Shown here: positions 32,676 to 44,400 of the stretch, piece by piece
Numbering within the stretch: the stretch's first letter is position 1
Layout of the letters: each line of letters starts with the position of its first letter
NCBI GenBank assembly: GCA_018398585.1
Contig: JAGTTD010000014.1
Coordinates: 23,001,387-23,065,386 of the forward strand
Reading direction: 5' to 3'
Origin: Simmondsia chinensis
Taxonomy: Eukaryota; Streptophyta; Magnoliopsida; Caryophyllales; Simmondsiaceae
DNA: 64,000 bases
Made by a program: the position numbers and the translations under genes
Notes under the pieces: model-generated
Told to the model about the DNA's origin: nothing
Database searches by the model: none
The model's input: only the letters and a program-made list of their open reading frames with translations

Positions 32676-34461
32676 ATGGATGAAAGCGCAAGCGCAGCAA
32701 ACAATTTGGCTCAAGCCATTGCTGCAGCTCTTAATTGGAGTTCTCCTCCTGATTCTCGCAAAGCTGCCGTTTCTTACTTAGAATCGGTACTTCCTGTCCC
32801 TCTTTACTTCGTAATTTTGTAATTTCAAAGTTGGATTGTGGTTTCTAGGGCATCCATACTGATTGTGTACTTGTAGTTTTCGAGAAATCAACTATTGTGA
32901 CAACTTAAGTGTCAAGGAACTCACTCTCTCAGAGGCTTAAGTTGGTGGGTGAAGGCACGAGAATAATTTTGTACTCTAATACGTCCCCCTCAAGCAAATG
33001 TCTATAGAGTTTGAAGCGTGGAAATTGCTAGGCTCATGTCATGCCTTGCTCTAAGGTTATGTTAATACCAAAAGCGGGGACCATTAAGATTTGAACTCGT
33101 AACCTCTTGTTTAATGAGACTCTGATAGCTTTTGGGATAGTTGGTTCCTTGACATTGAGCTATCAGGTGTAAGCTTAAGAATGATTTTATACTTGTTCGT
33201 TCATACGAATCCATTGTACCATGGGTAATGCATGAACACATCTCATATCTTGTACTTCAATTTTGCCTATCGGGATTTGAAGTTGAAACTTCTCATGTCG
33301 GAGTGTAGCATCCCATATTAATTGCATATTTATAGCTGTCGAGGAATCAACTATTGCAGCAACTTGAGGTATCAAGTGTAAGCTTAAGAATGGTTTTATC
33401 CATGTTTATTCATACGAACCCCATTGGACCGTGGATAATGCATGGGTGCTCCATATCTTGTACTCCAATTTGGGCTATTGGGATTTGAATTCGGAAGTTC
33501 TCTTGTAAAAGAGTTTAGTATCCGGAATTAATTGCATAATTGTAGCTGTCGAGAAATCAACTGTAGGAGCAACTTAAGGTATCAAGGGAAAGTGTAAGAA
33601 TTGTTTTGTAAATGTCTATTAATACAAATCCCATTGGAGCATGGATAATGCATGGACGCTCCTTATGTCTTGTACTCCACTAGGGGCTATTGTGATTTAA
33701 GGTTGAAATTGAGTTAGTGACGCCTTTGGTCCTTGATGTTTTTAAGGTTGTTCAAATTGGTCCCTTATATTTTTAAATTTTACCTAATTTTGGTCACCAA
33801 GTGGGTGACAAATTTTATTAAAAAATAAAAAAAAAATTAAGGATCATTTTGAATAAAAAGGAAAGATGAGGAATTAATTTGAAAAAATTTACAAACATTA
33901 TTTTGAACAAAAGGAAAGGTGAGGTACTAACTTGAATGAATTTAAAAATATTAGGGACCAATGGTGTAAATAGCTGAGTTGAAACTTCTCAGGTCAAAGT
34001 GTCGAGCATTGGCAAAATAATTGCAGACTTCTTTTGTCACGTGCCCTTCCGCTTAGTGGCTGTTGCTGTGATTGCATTTCCTCTTTCATAACTTCGATTG
34101 ACTAATTTGAGGTCCCACTAGTTGCATACTTTAATCTATAAGATATAAAGTTGGAGACAACTACAAAGATATCTGATTAGGGTTTTCAAACAGTTGGGTC
34201 AGCATTGGAGCCTTACAATGCTTTAAGATATCTAACCTAGTTCGGTTGCATTTGGCGAATGGGAGTTAGTCACTTCAGTAAACAATCAAAGACCATTGTT
34301 TTAATGTGGTTTCTTTTTTGTTGAAAAGAAACTTGTCCTACTCATTGTATTTGTTGCAGTTTAAAGCAGGGGATGTGCGTCTCTTGGCAAGTACATGTTT
34401 CATTTTAGTCAAGAAGGACTGGTCGTCTGAGATAAGACTGCATGCATTCAAAATGCTCCAG
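32676..34461 (+). pseudogene. HST: HASTY / Exportin-5, exons 1-2 only
   Basis: Exon 1 (32676-32786, 37 codons, MDESASAANNLAQAIAAALN) and exon 2 (34360-34461, 34 codons, LLASTCFILVKKDWSSEIRL) match the N-terminus of plant HASTY. In the full protein this is the start of the importin-beta-type N-terminal domain of the Exportin-5 homolog that supports miRNA function. Both junctions are phase 0 with good GT-AG signals. The next family exon (HLVRLRWDEL-like) and everything after are absent before the next gene at 41438, so this is a 5' gene fragment of 71 codons with its promoter. It may be non-functional, give a short product, or splice into downstream PAP exons. Confidence 0.82.
32870..33720. repeat. 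Degenerate tandem repeat, about 210-bp unit, in HASTY intron 1
   Basis: Units start near 'GCTGTCGAGAAATCAACT' and include 'GGATAATGCATGG' and 'TCTTGTACTCCA'. Equivalent points fall at about 33181, 33391 and 33601, giving a 210-bp period. A first partial unit lies near 32880. No coding signal. Confidence 0.7.
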
Positions 34462-34632
34462 GTTTTTGTTGAATTTCATTTGCTGCCTTATTCTTCTATC
34501 TTCCTGTGTTGGCATACAAACATTTTGTACGAGATGTGAACAGCTTGCAAGATGATGTCAGATATTTTTTAACTGGTATGGAAATGGATGATACTACCTT
34601 TATAGTAATTTATTGGGGCGGGGGGCGGGAGG

Positions 34633-35470
34633 GACTATCAAAGCTTGTAGTTATGATATTACCTTTATAGTAATTTATGGGTTATTTACACCAAAGATCC
34701 TTGTTCTTTTTTAATTGTGTCAATTTAGTCTTTGTACCTTTAATTATGTCAATTTCGTCTCTCTACAATTTATATTGTGTCAGTATAATCCTTTGTTTAA
34801 ATTTGAGTTAAGTTATTGGCATAATTTTTAATAGTGCTATCAAGTAGATGCATGTAACCTAGTATGAATCCACTTATTGATTCAATTTAATCGAATTTAT
34901 GGCCGAACCGTTAAAAATTTCATCAACAATTGAAGATAGATTTTACTTTAAGGACAAAATTGGCACTAAATCAATTGTAAGCGACTAAATTGATACAATT
35001 AAAAGAGCCAGGGCTAAATTGACACAATGGTAAAGTGTTAATAACCCTTTATTTAGTTAGTATACTTGTTAAAATATTATATCCATTTCCTATAAAAGTT
35101 TCTTGCACGTTTATATATAGATTGGGAACAAGTTATATTACAAATTTGTGTGAGAGATTTGTTATGGTTAATTGAAATCTAGACTCTGCACTGAATTGAA
35201 GTGGCTACATTGTTTCTTCAAAAATGTGTGTTATTGGCTTTTTGAAAAGAATAGTTTTAAATTAACTCCTTTTTTAGGAAAGTCTATGATAACAGCTTCA
35301 ATAAAAACTTGTGTCTATTCGTAATAGAATAGAAACTGAGGAAGGAGGCCCTTCTTTTGTGAACATTCTAGATTTGCCACTAGAACCAAGAACACATTTT
35401 TACGTTGCATGGAATCATGTAGAAGATGTTTCTGGATAACTTTATCTTGAATCGAGATTTTACTAACTTT
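34633..35470. repeat. Second copy of the NOP58 intron-2 repeat block
   Basis: It is collinear with 25318-26285 and lacks the Emigrant-like MITE (empty TA near 35290). It begins about 170 bp after HASTY exon 2 and ends at the truncated hAT at about 35470. Confidence 0.8.
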
Positions 35471-36445
35471 TAAGCAATGCACTAGCTTTATTTTAAATTA
35501 CAGAAAATAATATTTCTATATCTTAAATTACTATAAAATAAACATATTATGAACAAAAATTATTATTACCGATATAAACTAAAACAACACTAAGCATTTA
35601 CAAACAACCCCGTCGAGGTTTATGATAATCGACAATCCGAATTCGATTTCCTGGATCTGCAGAAAGGTCCTCTAGATTGATTTCTTGTTGACTTTGTTTA
35701 GTACTAGTAGGACAAGGATTATCATCTCCTTGCAAAGGCGATTTTCTTTTAAAGTACTTGAACATTGTTAACTCTGTTATAAACAAGAATAATTGTCAAC
35801 TAATTTATATACTAATAACAAATATCAAGCAAAGCAACAAAGACCATATAATTCCAAACTCGATAAAGGATTTAAACTACAAGTAATTATTCTCCAATTA
35901 AAAAATATTTGATATCTCTTACCAAAATTTATAAAATTAGAATTTTAATTAGAGATGCATAGGATGAAAAACCTAAAAGTATTGTATATTATTATTAAAT
36001 AGGACAAAAAATGAACAAAACTTACATTGAATATGGTTGATGCCTGGTGGTGGGTACGAGAGGAGGATCTGACTAGCAGCGGAGCGGAGACGTCGGTGAA
36101 CCGGTGGCCAGGCTGCGGGGCTGCGGGGGTGGGTTTTGGGGGTTGGGGTTTGGGGTTTTTGGTTTTTCGTTCAGTAGGGTGGGGTATGGGGGGGAGGGGG
36201 ATATTTGTTATATTAAAATTAATTTTGTTTTTAATAAAAAAAAAAAGATAAAAGTAAATAAAAAAAATAAAAAAAAGGGGGATGAGAGCCCGAGGATTTG
36301 AACCCAGGCTCCCTCAATTGCTTAAAGGGGATAAAGCCACCAAGCCAACCTGTTACTTTGTATTTCATATATATGCCTAGTAATATTTATTTTAAAATTT
36401 TAAGCCACCCCTCAGCCTAACGTGGATCCGCCACTGCTTCAAGAA
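35470..36445 (-). mobile_element. Truncated hAT transposon with TTF-type transposase start
   Basis: The right terminus on the + strand reads GGATCCGCCACTG (about 36425-36437), the CAGTGGCGGATCC end on the minus strand. The minus-strand ORF at 35598-35786 starts the N-terminal end of a TTF-type zinc-finger hAT transposase (MFKYFKRKSP, INLEDLSADPGNRIRIVDYH), then stops. The rest of the transposase and the other terminus are missing, so it is truncated near 35470. Confidence 0.7.
36270..36352 (-). ncRNA. tRNA-like Pol III promoter segment
   Basis: On the minus strand TGGCTTGGTGG (36347-36337) fits a Pol III A box. GGTTCAAATCC (36304-36294), 32 nt further, fits a B box. A run of six T residues (terminator type) follows within about 25 nt. 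The flanks do not fold into a tRNA acceptor stem, so it is a tRNA-derived or SINE-head-like segment, not a tRNA gene. Confidence 0.45.
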
Positions 36446-38971
36446 AAGCATGATTCATGACTTTTAACATAATAATTTCTTTGTACAGTATAATTCACTA
36501 TAATAATAGTTTTGATTAAAAAAAAAAAAGACTATAATAATATTTAAGTTTCAAACTTGAAAGTATACAATAAATTAAAAAACCTAATTTCTAGATTTGA
36601 GACAGTTAAGCTTAGTTTAACAACATATTTGAGTTGATAAATAAAGCATTAATCAGCTTTAATTCTGTTGTTAAATTAAAATACTATTAATGTTAGGAAT
36701 TTAGAATAAGAATTTCTAAATTAAAACTTATTTGGAAAAGGTGACAAAGCTTTTAACATCTCCTTAATGTAATAAATTTTATTGTTTTCTTTTTTATGTA
36801 ACCAAATGACATATTTGCCAAAAATTCTCCATTTTTTAAAAAAATATTTATATGTGACTTCAAAGACTATTTTTTTTTTTACTTTTCTTAGATGGAGATT
36901 TTTTTTTTTTTTCAAAATTTTTTCTCTTTTTAAATTGAAGAGCACTCTTTTTGTATTTTTCAAGCTTTAATTTTTATTTGGGAGGGAGGGTTAACTTTTT
37001 AATTATTTTTATTCTACGTGATAGCATCTTATGGGATTAATACTACTTACGTTTTACCCTCTTTAAACCCTACCTTGGCAAGTGTCTTTTTGAGGCACCG
37101 AGTAGTTGTTGGTTGAAACTTATTTTTTAGCTAATTCTAACATTACCTGCCTTGCCTTGTGTATTTATTATTTTAATTTTGCTAACATTGTATATCCATT
37201 TTGGTTATGAAATATTACACACCGAAAACTCGTCTTAGGCAAGAAAACACTGTTTACACAATATTTTAGTTTTCTATAACGTTCATGTAATGTATTATAC
37301 TACTCTAAAAGAGCTCAGATAAATTGAAAAATTAAACATGTTCTATACACATGAAATTTATGATATGTTTTCAAATGATTTATTTTATTTTGCCTTCCCT
37401 ATTTTTAATATATTTTTCAGATATTTTAAAAATTAAAAATAAGGGGAAAAAAAATCCTTTACAAAACTTTGCTTTTATTTTGTCAATATCAGAACTCAAA
37501 ATACAGAAATTATGAAACTTGTGTATTTATTGATTTTTTGACATTTAAAAAGAAATTAATTTTGATGGGGATCGTTTGAGCATGACAGAGGTATATGCCT
37601 TTCTCTTTAAGAAGGTATAATTCTATGGGGAGATTCCATTATTCTTTCTTTGCGTCGATGCCAATACTGGACCTAATTGATCATGGTTCAATTTTGGAAA
37701 TAAAAAACAAAATTATCTTGTACTGGTTTAGTATGACAGAAATTAAACACAACTAAGTTTGGGCGTTATTATGGTCACAGTAATGATGTGAGTTATAGTA
37801 AATAATACATATAAATTCTTATAAAGTTACCCTGATATCAACATTTTTACTATGACAATGACATTATATTATGGTGGTTCTTATGGAATAATTAAGATAT
37901 TAATGCTAATACAGCTTATTTAGTGATAGAAACACAATCAAAATTAAGATCATACAACATAAGTCATAGCTTCAAATCCTCCCCTTGCGTATGTATCAAA
38001 AGGAAAAAGTATCTATTCTGCATAACTAATTAGACGACAAGGGTTTTTTTTTTTTTTTTTTTTTTTTTTCCTTTGGTTTTATAAGGGCAATTGCTACTTA
38101 TAAAATGACCACGGGGGTCATTTTGATGCATCGGATGATAGACACCCACGTATGATGCTTAATTAAATATTGCATCCACTGTAGCGTGATTGATTGTGCC
38201 TTTTTATGATCAATACATGCATTTAATTTTTAATTTTTAAATTATTTTAACTACTTTAATTATGTTAATAATGTAACCAAAATCATAGTGGAGTAGAGAT
38301 GCCTTTACAACATATGAAAGGAACTTAATTGGCTAGCATTACATTACGTGCGGGAAAAGTAATTTACATTGAAAGGTCAAACATTAAATAACCCAATGGA
38401 GTAATTGTAAATATTTATTTTAATCTTATTAGTACCTATGTTAAAAATAATTACATTTAAAATGTTGTATTTATTCTGATATATTATTTTCTATATGTGC
38501 ATCTGTTATTATATATAAGAAATATTGAGTTACCCTTTGTTTTTTTTTTTTTTTTTTTTTTTGTAACTCTGCATTTGTAGAATTAATAAAAATATATCTG
38601 ACCTTTTTCATTTATTTTTAAATATCCTAGATTTTGTAAATATTTGTAATTAGATATCCTATTGGAACTTGAAAAATAAAATTTTGTATGATAAAAATAA
38701 TGTTGAATTGAAATCTGATACTGAAGTTAGACATCATAAATATTCTTGCATTTCTAAAGAGAACAAAACGTACCATTTTTGAAACATTTTTCAACAAAAA
38801 GACAGCACCCTTTGATCCATTTATAAATTCTCATATCATGATTCCTAGTAAATTAACTCGTTGTCTTTTCCAAACCGTCGCGCTTTAATACAACGTCATT
38901 TTTGTCATGGACAATTTTGTTTTTTTGGATTTCCGATATTGGATTTCATCCAAAAAGATACCTAATTATTA

Positions 38972-39002
<31 letters not shown>

Positions 39003-39289
39003 GGTACTAAAAAAATAATCCAAAAAAAAAAAAAATCACGTGTCTTTTTTGTTATTTTTTCATAAACATTAAGATATTAAAAAGTAAATAACAGGTATAT
39101 GACATCCCGAGTATTAAAGGTATCAAACCAATCAGCGTTGGACAACATGCGCAATCTTGGTGGACATCAGGTGATCCGCATGATATTAGTGTTAACAAAT
39201 ATATTAATAAACAATATGGCATTTATTTGGAATTAATAAACAATATGGCGTTTATTTGGATTCGTCTATTACCCGGTGGGGCAGTTGAC
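36446..39289. other. AT-rich intergenic stretch
   Basis: No gene found. I searched here for the missing first PAP exon (a GDWG motif) without success. It holds T tracts at 36874-36883, 38043-38070 and 38541-38562, a TA repeat at 38973-38994 and a short hairpin (AAAATGACC...GGTCATTTT) at 38102-38124. A 30-bp direct duplication lies near 39203-39262. Confidence 0.55.
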
Positions 39290-40258
39290 TACAACAACAA
39301 CAACAACAACAAAAAACCCAGTGCCTGCAAGGGCTCCCACAAAAATAGGGTCTGGGAATGGTAGATGTACGCAATCTTCCCACTTCAGGGGGCTACCCTG
39401 AAGAGCAGCTGTTTCCGATGACCTCCAACCTGAGAAGTTGTCCGCAATAATGATCAAAAGACTTGTCAGCATTGAGAGCACCAAGGTATGAGTATGGCAG
39501 AAACACACGGTGTGCAAAACCAACAGACTCCAAGCAAGCCACATAGGCACAAATCAACAAATAAGATTAAGAGAAAGAGAGAGGTAGAGGATAGAGAGAG
39601 AGATAGAAAGGTAAGTAGGTAAATAGCAAGCACATCACATGAAAGTCAGAACACAGCCTACACGTGCCGAGAGGCAAGCACTAGTAATTTGGACTATCCT
39701 ACTCCAACCGGAGCATCTGATACCCCTATGCTAGTCCTCCATAGTGCCCTATCTAAGGCCATCTCCTCCCAAAGGTTTAGGTGGGTGAGGTCTTGTCGGA
39801 TCGTCTCAAGCCATCTCTTCTTTGGCCTGCCTCTGCCTGTTCTGCCTAGTATAGTAAGGGATTGCTCGCATCTCCTTACTGAAGCGTTGTTCGGTCTCCT
39901 TCTAACATGTCCAAACCACCTCAGACGTTGCTCCCTCAATCTATCTTCAATGGAGGCTACGCTCAATTTGCCTTTTATGATATCGTTTCTGATCCTATCT
40001 TTCATTGTGTGTCCATACATCCACCTCAGCATTCTCATCTCTGCCGCCTTCATCTTCTGCATGTGCTGTTGTTTTATTGCCCTGCATTTCGCCCCATATG
40101 TCATGGCCGGCTTTACAGCCGTCATGTAGTATCTTCCCTTTAGCTTCAAAGGGAACTTTCTGTCGCAAAGTACCACGGAGGCCAACCTCCACTTTTGCCA
40201 TCCTGCTTAGTTCAGGTTGCTAACATCCTTATCCACTTTGCCGTTGTGCTGTATCATG
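39290..40258 (-). mobile_element. 5'-truncated RTE LINE, minus strand
   Basis: The (CAA)n tail at 39291-39312 and the conserved 3' end (GGGTCTGGGAATGG... on +) mark the LINE 3' terminus. The minus-strand ORF 39694-40185 carries the C-terminal reverse-transcriptase tail ([21 protein letters not shown]). The endonuclease and most of the RT are absent. Target duplication not recognised. Confidence 0.82.
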
Positions 40259-40263
40259 AGTTT

Positions 40264-40513
40264 ATAAAGGGACCCCGAGGTTTTATCGTTTTAATTAAAA
40301 GGACCCTCTTCAGCAAATAAGGGTAAATGACTTGCCTTTTAAAACGGAAAAAATCATGATTCTGAGTAGCCCAAAAAATTTCACGGTAATTACTATGCAA
40401 ATTCAGATCGAATCGAAGTAAACCAAATGGCTTAAAAACTTTTCAAAATGACGTCAGATGCACGAAGAGGATCCTTTTTATTAAAATGATAAAACCTTGG
40501 GGTCTTTTTTAAT
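40264..40513. repeat. Inverted repeat (foldback), about 48-bp arms
   Basis: GACCCCGAGGTTTTATCGTT at 40271-40290, with its surroundings 40264-40311, is the imperfect reverse complement of 40464-40511 (AATGATAAAACCTTGGGGTC). The spacer is about 150 bp. It is probably a MITE cut on the left by the LINE. Confidence 0.7.
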
Positions 40514-41437
40514 AATTCCAAAACATTAGGGCTCTTTTTATAATTACTAAAAAGGTCAGGGTAGTAAAATATAAATAACCCTAAATACTAATAGATAATT
40601 AATAGGAGAATACATCTTAATTGAGAATTTGAAGCACTTCTACATGTTTGTCAAATCCAACTAACGGTTGATCACATTTGAAGATCAATTTTTAGAGGAT
40701 CACAATTTTTGAACTCTATAAGACAGTATTTCTAGCAGACTTGTAGCTAAAGGTATAAACGAGTCGAGTTGAGCTGGACACCTCCTTTATTTGAACTCCA
40801 TGTCATTAAGCCTTGATAAATTATATGAGTTTGAGTCCAGCCTTTATTGAACTTTTGAACCCTTATACAATCCCTGTTCAATAAAATATTAGTATTCTCA
40901 ATACTCATCTTGTTGGTGTAATTGAGCAAAGTGTCTTTTTAGTGAGTGAGCCTTGCTATCAAGTAGCCCTGGCTACAACACCAAGCTTGCCATTGAGTTG
41001 AGTTATCCCAGCCATCATTGATCGCTTATTGAGCTACACTGAGTTGTTAACAAGTTTTTAGTGAGCCATTAATAAGTTCTTGAACAAACTCTTATCAAAT
41101 TACTCATGAATGTCAACAAGTTAAACACTATCATGATCAAATTTGGCCTACTTAAGCTTCTTAAACTTAGTCAAAACCCATAACAAAAACAAAAGAGACT
41201 TAATCGGTTTCAATTACAAATTCCTTATAAAAAATTCTATTCATTTACTCCTATACACATAACAATGGCATCAAATCACGGCTGTAATCCTAATGTTAAC
41301 GAATAACGAGCACGGTGCCGCTAATGCTACACATGCTGAAATAACGGTCATAAAATATAACAATCAGTAAAATTTTTCATATGATGTTATGCAACAATGT
41401 CTATTTAATTAAATATGATTATATATGTGACGTGTAG
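40514..41437. other. Gene-free stretch upstream of first recognised PAP exon
   Basis: A degenerate GAGCC/GAGTT-word MITE-like region spans about 40745-41180. No exon with the GDWG motif is visible. Confidence 0.5.
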
Positions 41438-44400
41438 ATGGGAATAATAGGGGAGAAATTGGAGATTGATTTCGTGATATCAACGGGGGACAACTTCTAC
41501 GATGATGGATTGACAGGTGTCGACGATCCGGCCTTCGAAGAGTCCTTCACCAATATCTACACTGCTCCCAGCTTGCAAGCCCAGTGGTACTCTGGTAATT
41601 TCCTTCCCGTCTTAAAAAATCATCCAACTTTTAAAAATTTTTAAAGTTACATTTAATTTTTTTTTTTTAAAATTTTTCAATATTGCATCTCGTACCAATG
41701 CCATTAACTTTCGGTCAAATAGAATGCCCGCATTTTGGGTATCAATACATCAAAATATCAAATTTAACTTAATTTAATTAACTTATCTCGAGTAATATAT
41801 TTTACAAATGACAAAATTACTCTTCACTTTTGAATTTGTAAAATTGTTAAGGGTTTGGCATGCAACTATGGGCTTTTGTCACCAAAAAAATTTTGAAGTT
41901 TTTAAAAAAAAAAAAAAAAACTTGTTTATAATTTATTGATAGAAGAACAAGTTTTATTGAAGGTAGTTTGGTAATTTCGTGTTTACTTTAGAGCAAAATA
42001 TAGTAAAACTCCCTGAATTTTATAATTAATCACAACACACCCTCTATGCTTTCAATTTTAAAAAATAGCTCCCTGAATTTTGTAATTAAATAAAACACAC
42101 CACTGTACTTTCAATTTAAAAAAAAGTAGCCCGCTGAACTTTGTAAATTAATACAATACATTCCCTGCACTTTCAATTTCATAAAATAGTCCCCTGAACT
42201 TTATTATTATACATAACTCATCCCCCGAACTTTGTTACTAAACATAATACACTATTTAAACATTCATAGATTTCAAAATAAAAAAGCATAAAATTAAAAA
42301 TTTTGAACAAATTATGAAAGATTTTTTTTAGAAATGTATGAAAAAATATAAAAATATTTTTTCAGTATTTATTTTTAAAATTTTTACTTTCGTATATTTT
42401 TTTAATTTTAAATTTGTAATCTAATTTTAGAATTTATTTTTTAATTTCTTTTATATTTTTTTTATGAAAATTAAAAAAATTTATTATTTTTTAAATTTAT
42501 AAATTTTTTTATTATATCAATTAAAATAATATTTTTTATAAACATAAAAGAATCCTCTTCTCCTTTATCCAAAAATATAAAGCTCATATCTTTTATCTAA
42601 AAATATAAATTTCTATATTTTGTATAAAATTAGAAAATTCCTTATTTTTAATTTGATAGAATTTTTTATTTTAAGTGTATTATTCTAAATTTTATTAAAG
42701 TTAAAAAAATATTATTATGTTTTTTTAAAAAAATTTCATAATTTGTTTTAAAATTTTAAATTTGGTATATTTTTTAAATTTTAAATTTATTAGTGTGTAA
42801 GGGGTGGAAATCCTACTTTCACGAGTTATTCAATGAAAATGGAGATACAGTTGTATCCCTAGAGGGATTGCAAGCACCGGCAGAGCTCGAGGCCCACTAC
42901 TACTGCACCAGAGTAAGACCCGAGGAAGTGAGGGAAGCATTAAAGAAGATGGGCAGGGGTAAAGCAGTCGGGCCAGATGGAATACCCATTGAGGCTTGGA
43001 AATCTGCGGGAGAAGTGGGCATCAGATGGTTGACCAAATTATTTAACCAAATTATCCAAGGGGAAAAAATGTCAGATGAATGGCGAAAGAGTTTATTAGT
43101 TCATGTCTATAAGAACAAGGGCGACATACAGAGTTGTGCCAACTATAGAGGATTTAAATTGATGAGCCACACTCTGAAGCTCTGGGAGCGGGTCATTGAA
43201 AGAAGGCTTCGACAGCAAGTAGAGGTCTCAGAGAACCAATTTGGATTTATGCTAGGCAGGTCAACGACAAAAGCCATTCACCTCCAGCGAAGGGCTATAG
43301 AGTACTATAGAGATAAACGTAAAGACCTTCATATGGTTTTCATAGATATAGAGAAGGCATATGATAGAGTACCGAGAGATGTCCTATGGAGGGTCCTGGA
43401 GAGGAAAGGCATCCACGAGCCCTATATACGAGTCATCAAGAACATGTACGAAAGACGCCCAAACCATTGTGCGCACAATTGAAGGGGAGACTGACACTTT
43501 CCCAATTACAGTGGGGGTACATCAAGGATCTGCCCTCAGTTCCTTCCTGTTTATTTTGATTTTGGATGAGCTTACTAGGCACATTCAAGAGAACGTGCCT
43601 TAGTGCATGCTTTTCGCTGATGATATAGTCTTAGTGAGAGAATCTAAGGAGGAGGTGAATGACAAACTAGACCATTGGAGAAGGACCCTAGAATCGAAAG
43701 GTCTAAGACTCAGTAGATTTAAGACAGAGTATATGGAATTCAAGGTCAGCACCTCTATCTTACAAAGCATAGAAACCGTTAAGATTGGATCAGAGAGTAT
43801 ACCGCAGAAAGAGTGCTTTAGATACTTGGGTTCCTTGATACAACAGGACGGAGAAGTGGACGCAGATGTCAACAACGGGATTAAAATGGGATGGCATGAA
43901 TGGAGGTTGGGCTCTGCAGTACTGTGGGATAGGAAGTTCTCGTTAAAGCTCAAGGGTAAGTACTACAGGACGGTAGTGAGACCCGCTATGACCTACGGGG
44001 CAGAGTGCTGGCCAGTAAAGTGTCATCACACGTAGAAGCTCAAAGTGGCAGAGATGAGGATGTTAAGATGGATGTGCGAACACACAAGGAAAGATAGGAT
44101 AACAAATGACGTTATAAGAAGTAAAGTAGGCATTGCTTCGATAGAGGATAAGCTGAGGGAGCAACGGCTGAGGTGGTTTGGGCATGTTAGGAGAAGACCC
44201 ACTGATGCCCCTGTCAGGAGATGTGAGCAACTCTATATTGTAGATGGAAAGAGAGGGAGAGGTCGGCCTAAGAAGAGCTGGATGGAGACGATTCGACGGG
44301 ACCTAGCATATCTCAACCTGAGTGAAGAGTTGGCATTAGATAGAACTCAATAGAGGATTAGTATAGGTGTACTAGATGGAGCTTAGTAGGAGAATTGTGC

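Noticed and set aside
36027..36251. Glycine-rich 74-residue ORF
   Set aside because: It lies in a G-rich terminal region of the truncated hAT element on the strand opposite its transposase and has low complexity.
36294..36347. A real tRNA gene
   Set aside because: A and B boxes are present, but the flanks do not form an acceptor stem and no anticodon arm could be placed.
39269..39550. 93-residue minus-strand ORF as a membrane protein
   Set aside because: It overlaps the LINE 3' UTR and its hydrophobic run comes from the (TTG)n tail.
41438..41440. ATG as the true PAP start
   Set aside because: It directly follows an acceptor, the family has conserved sequence before it, and starting here would drop the signal peptide and metal motif I.
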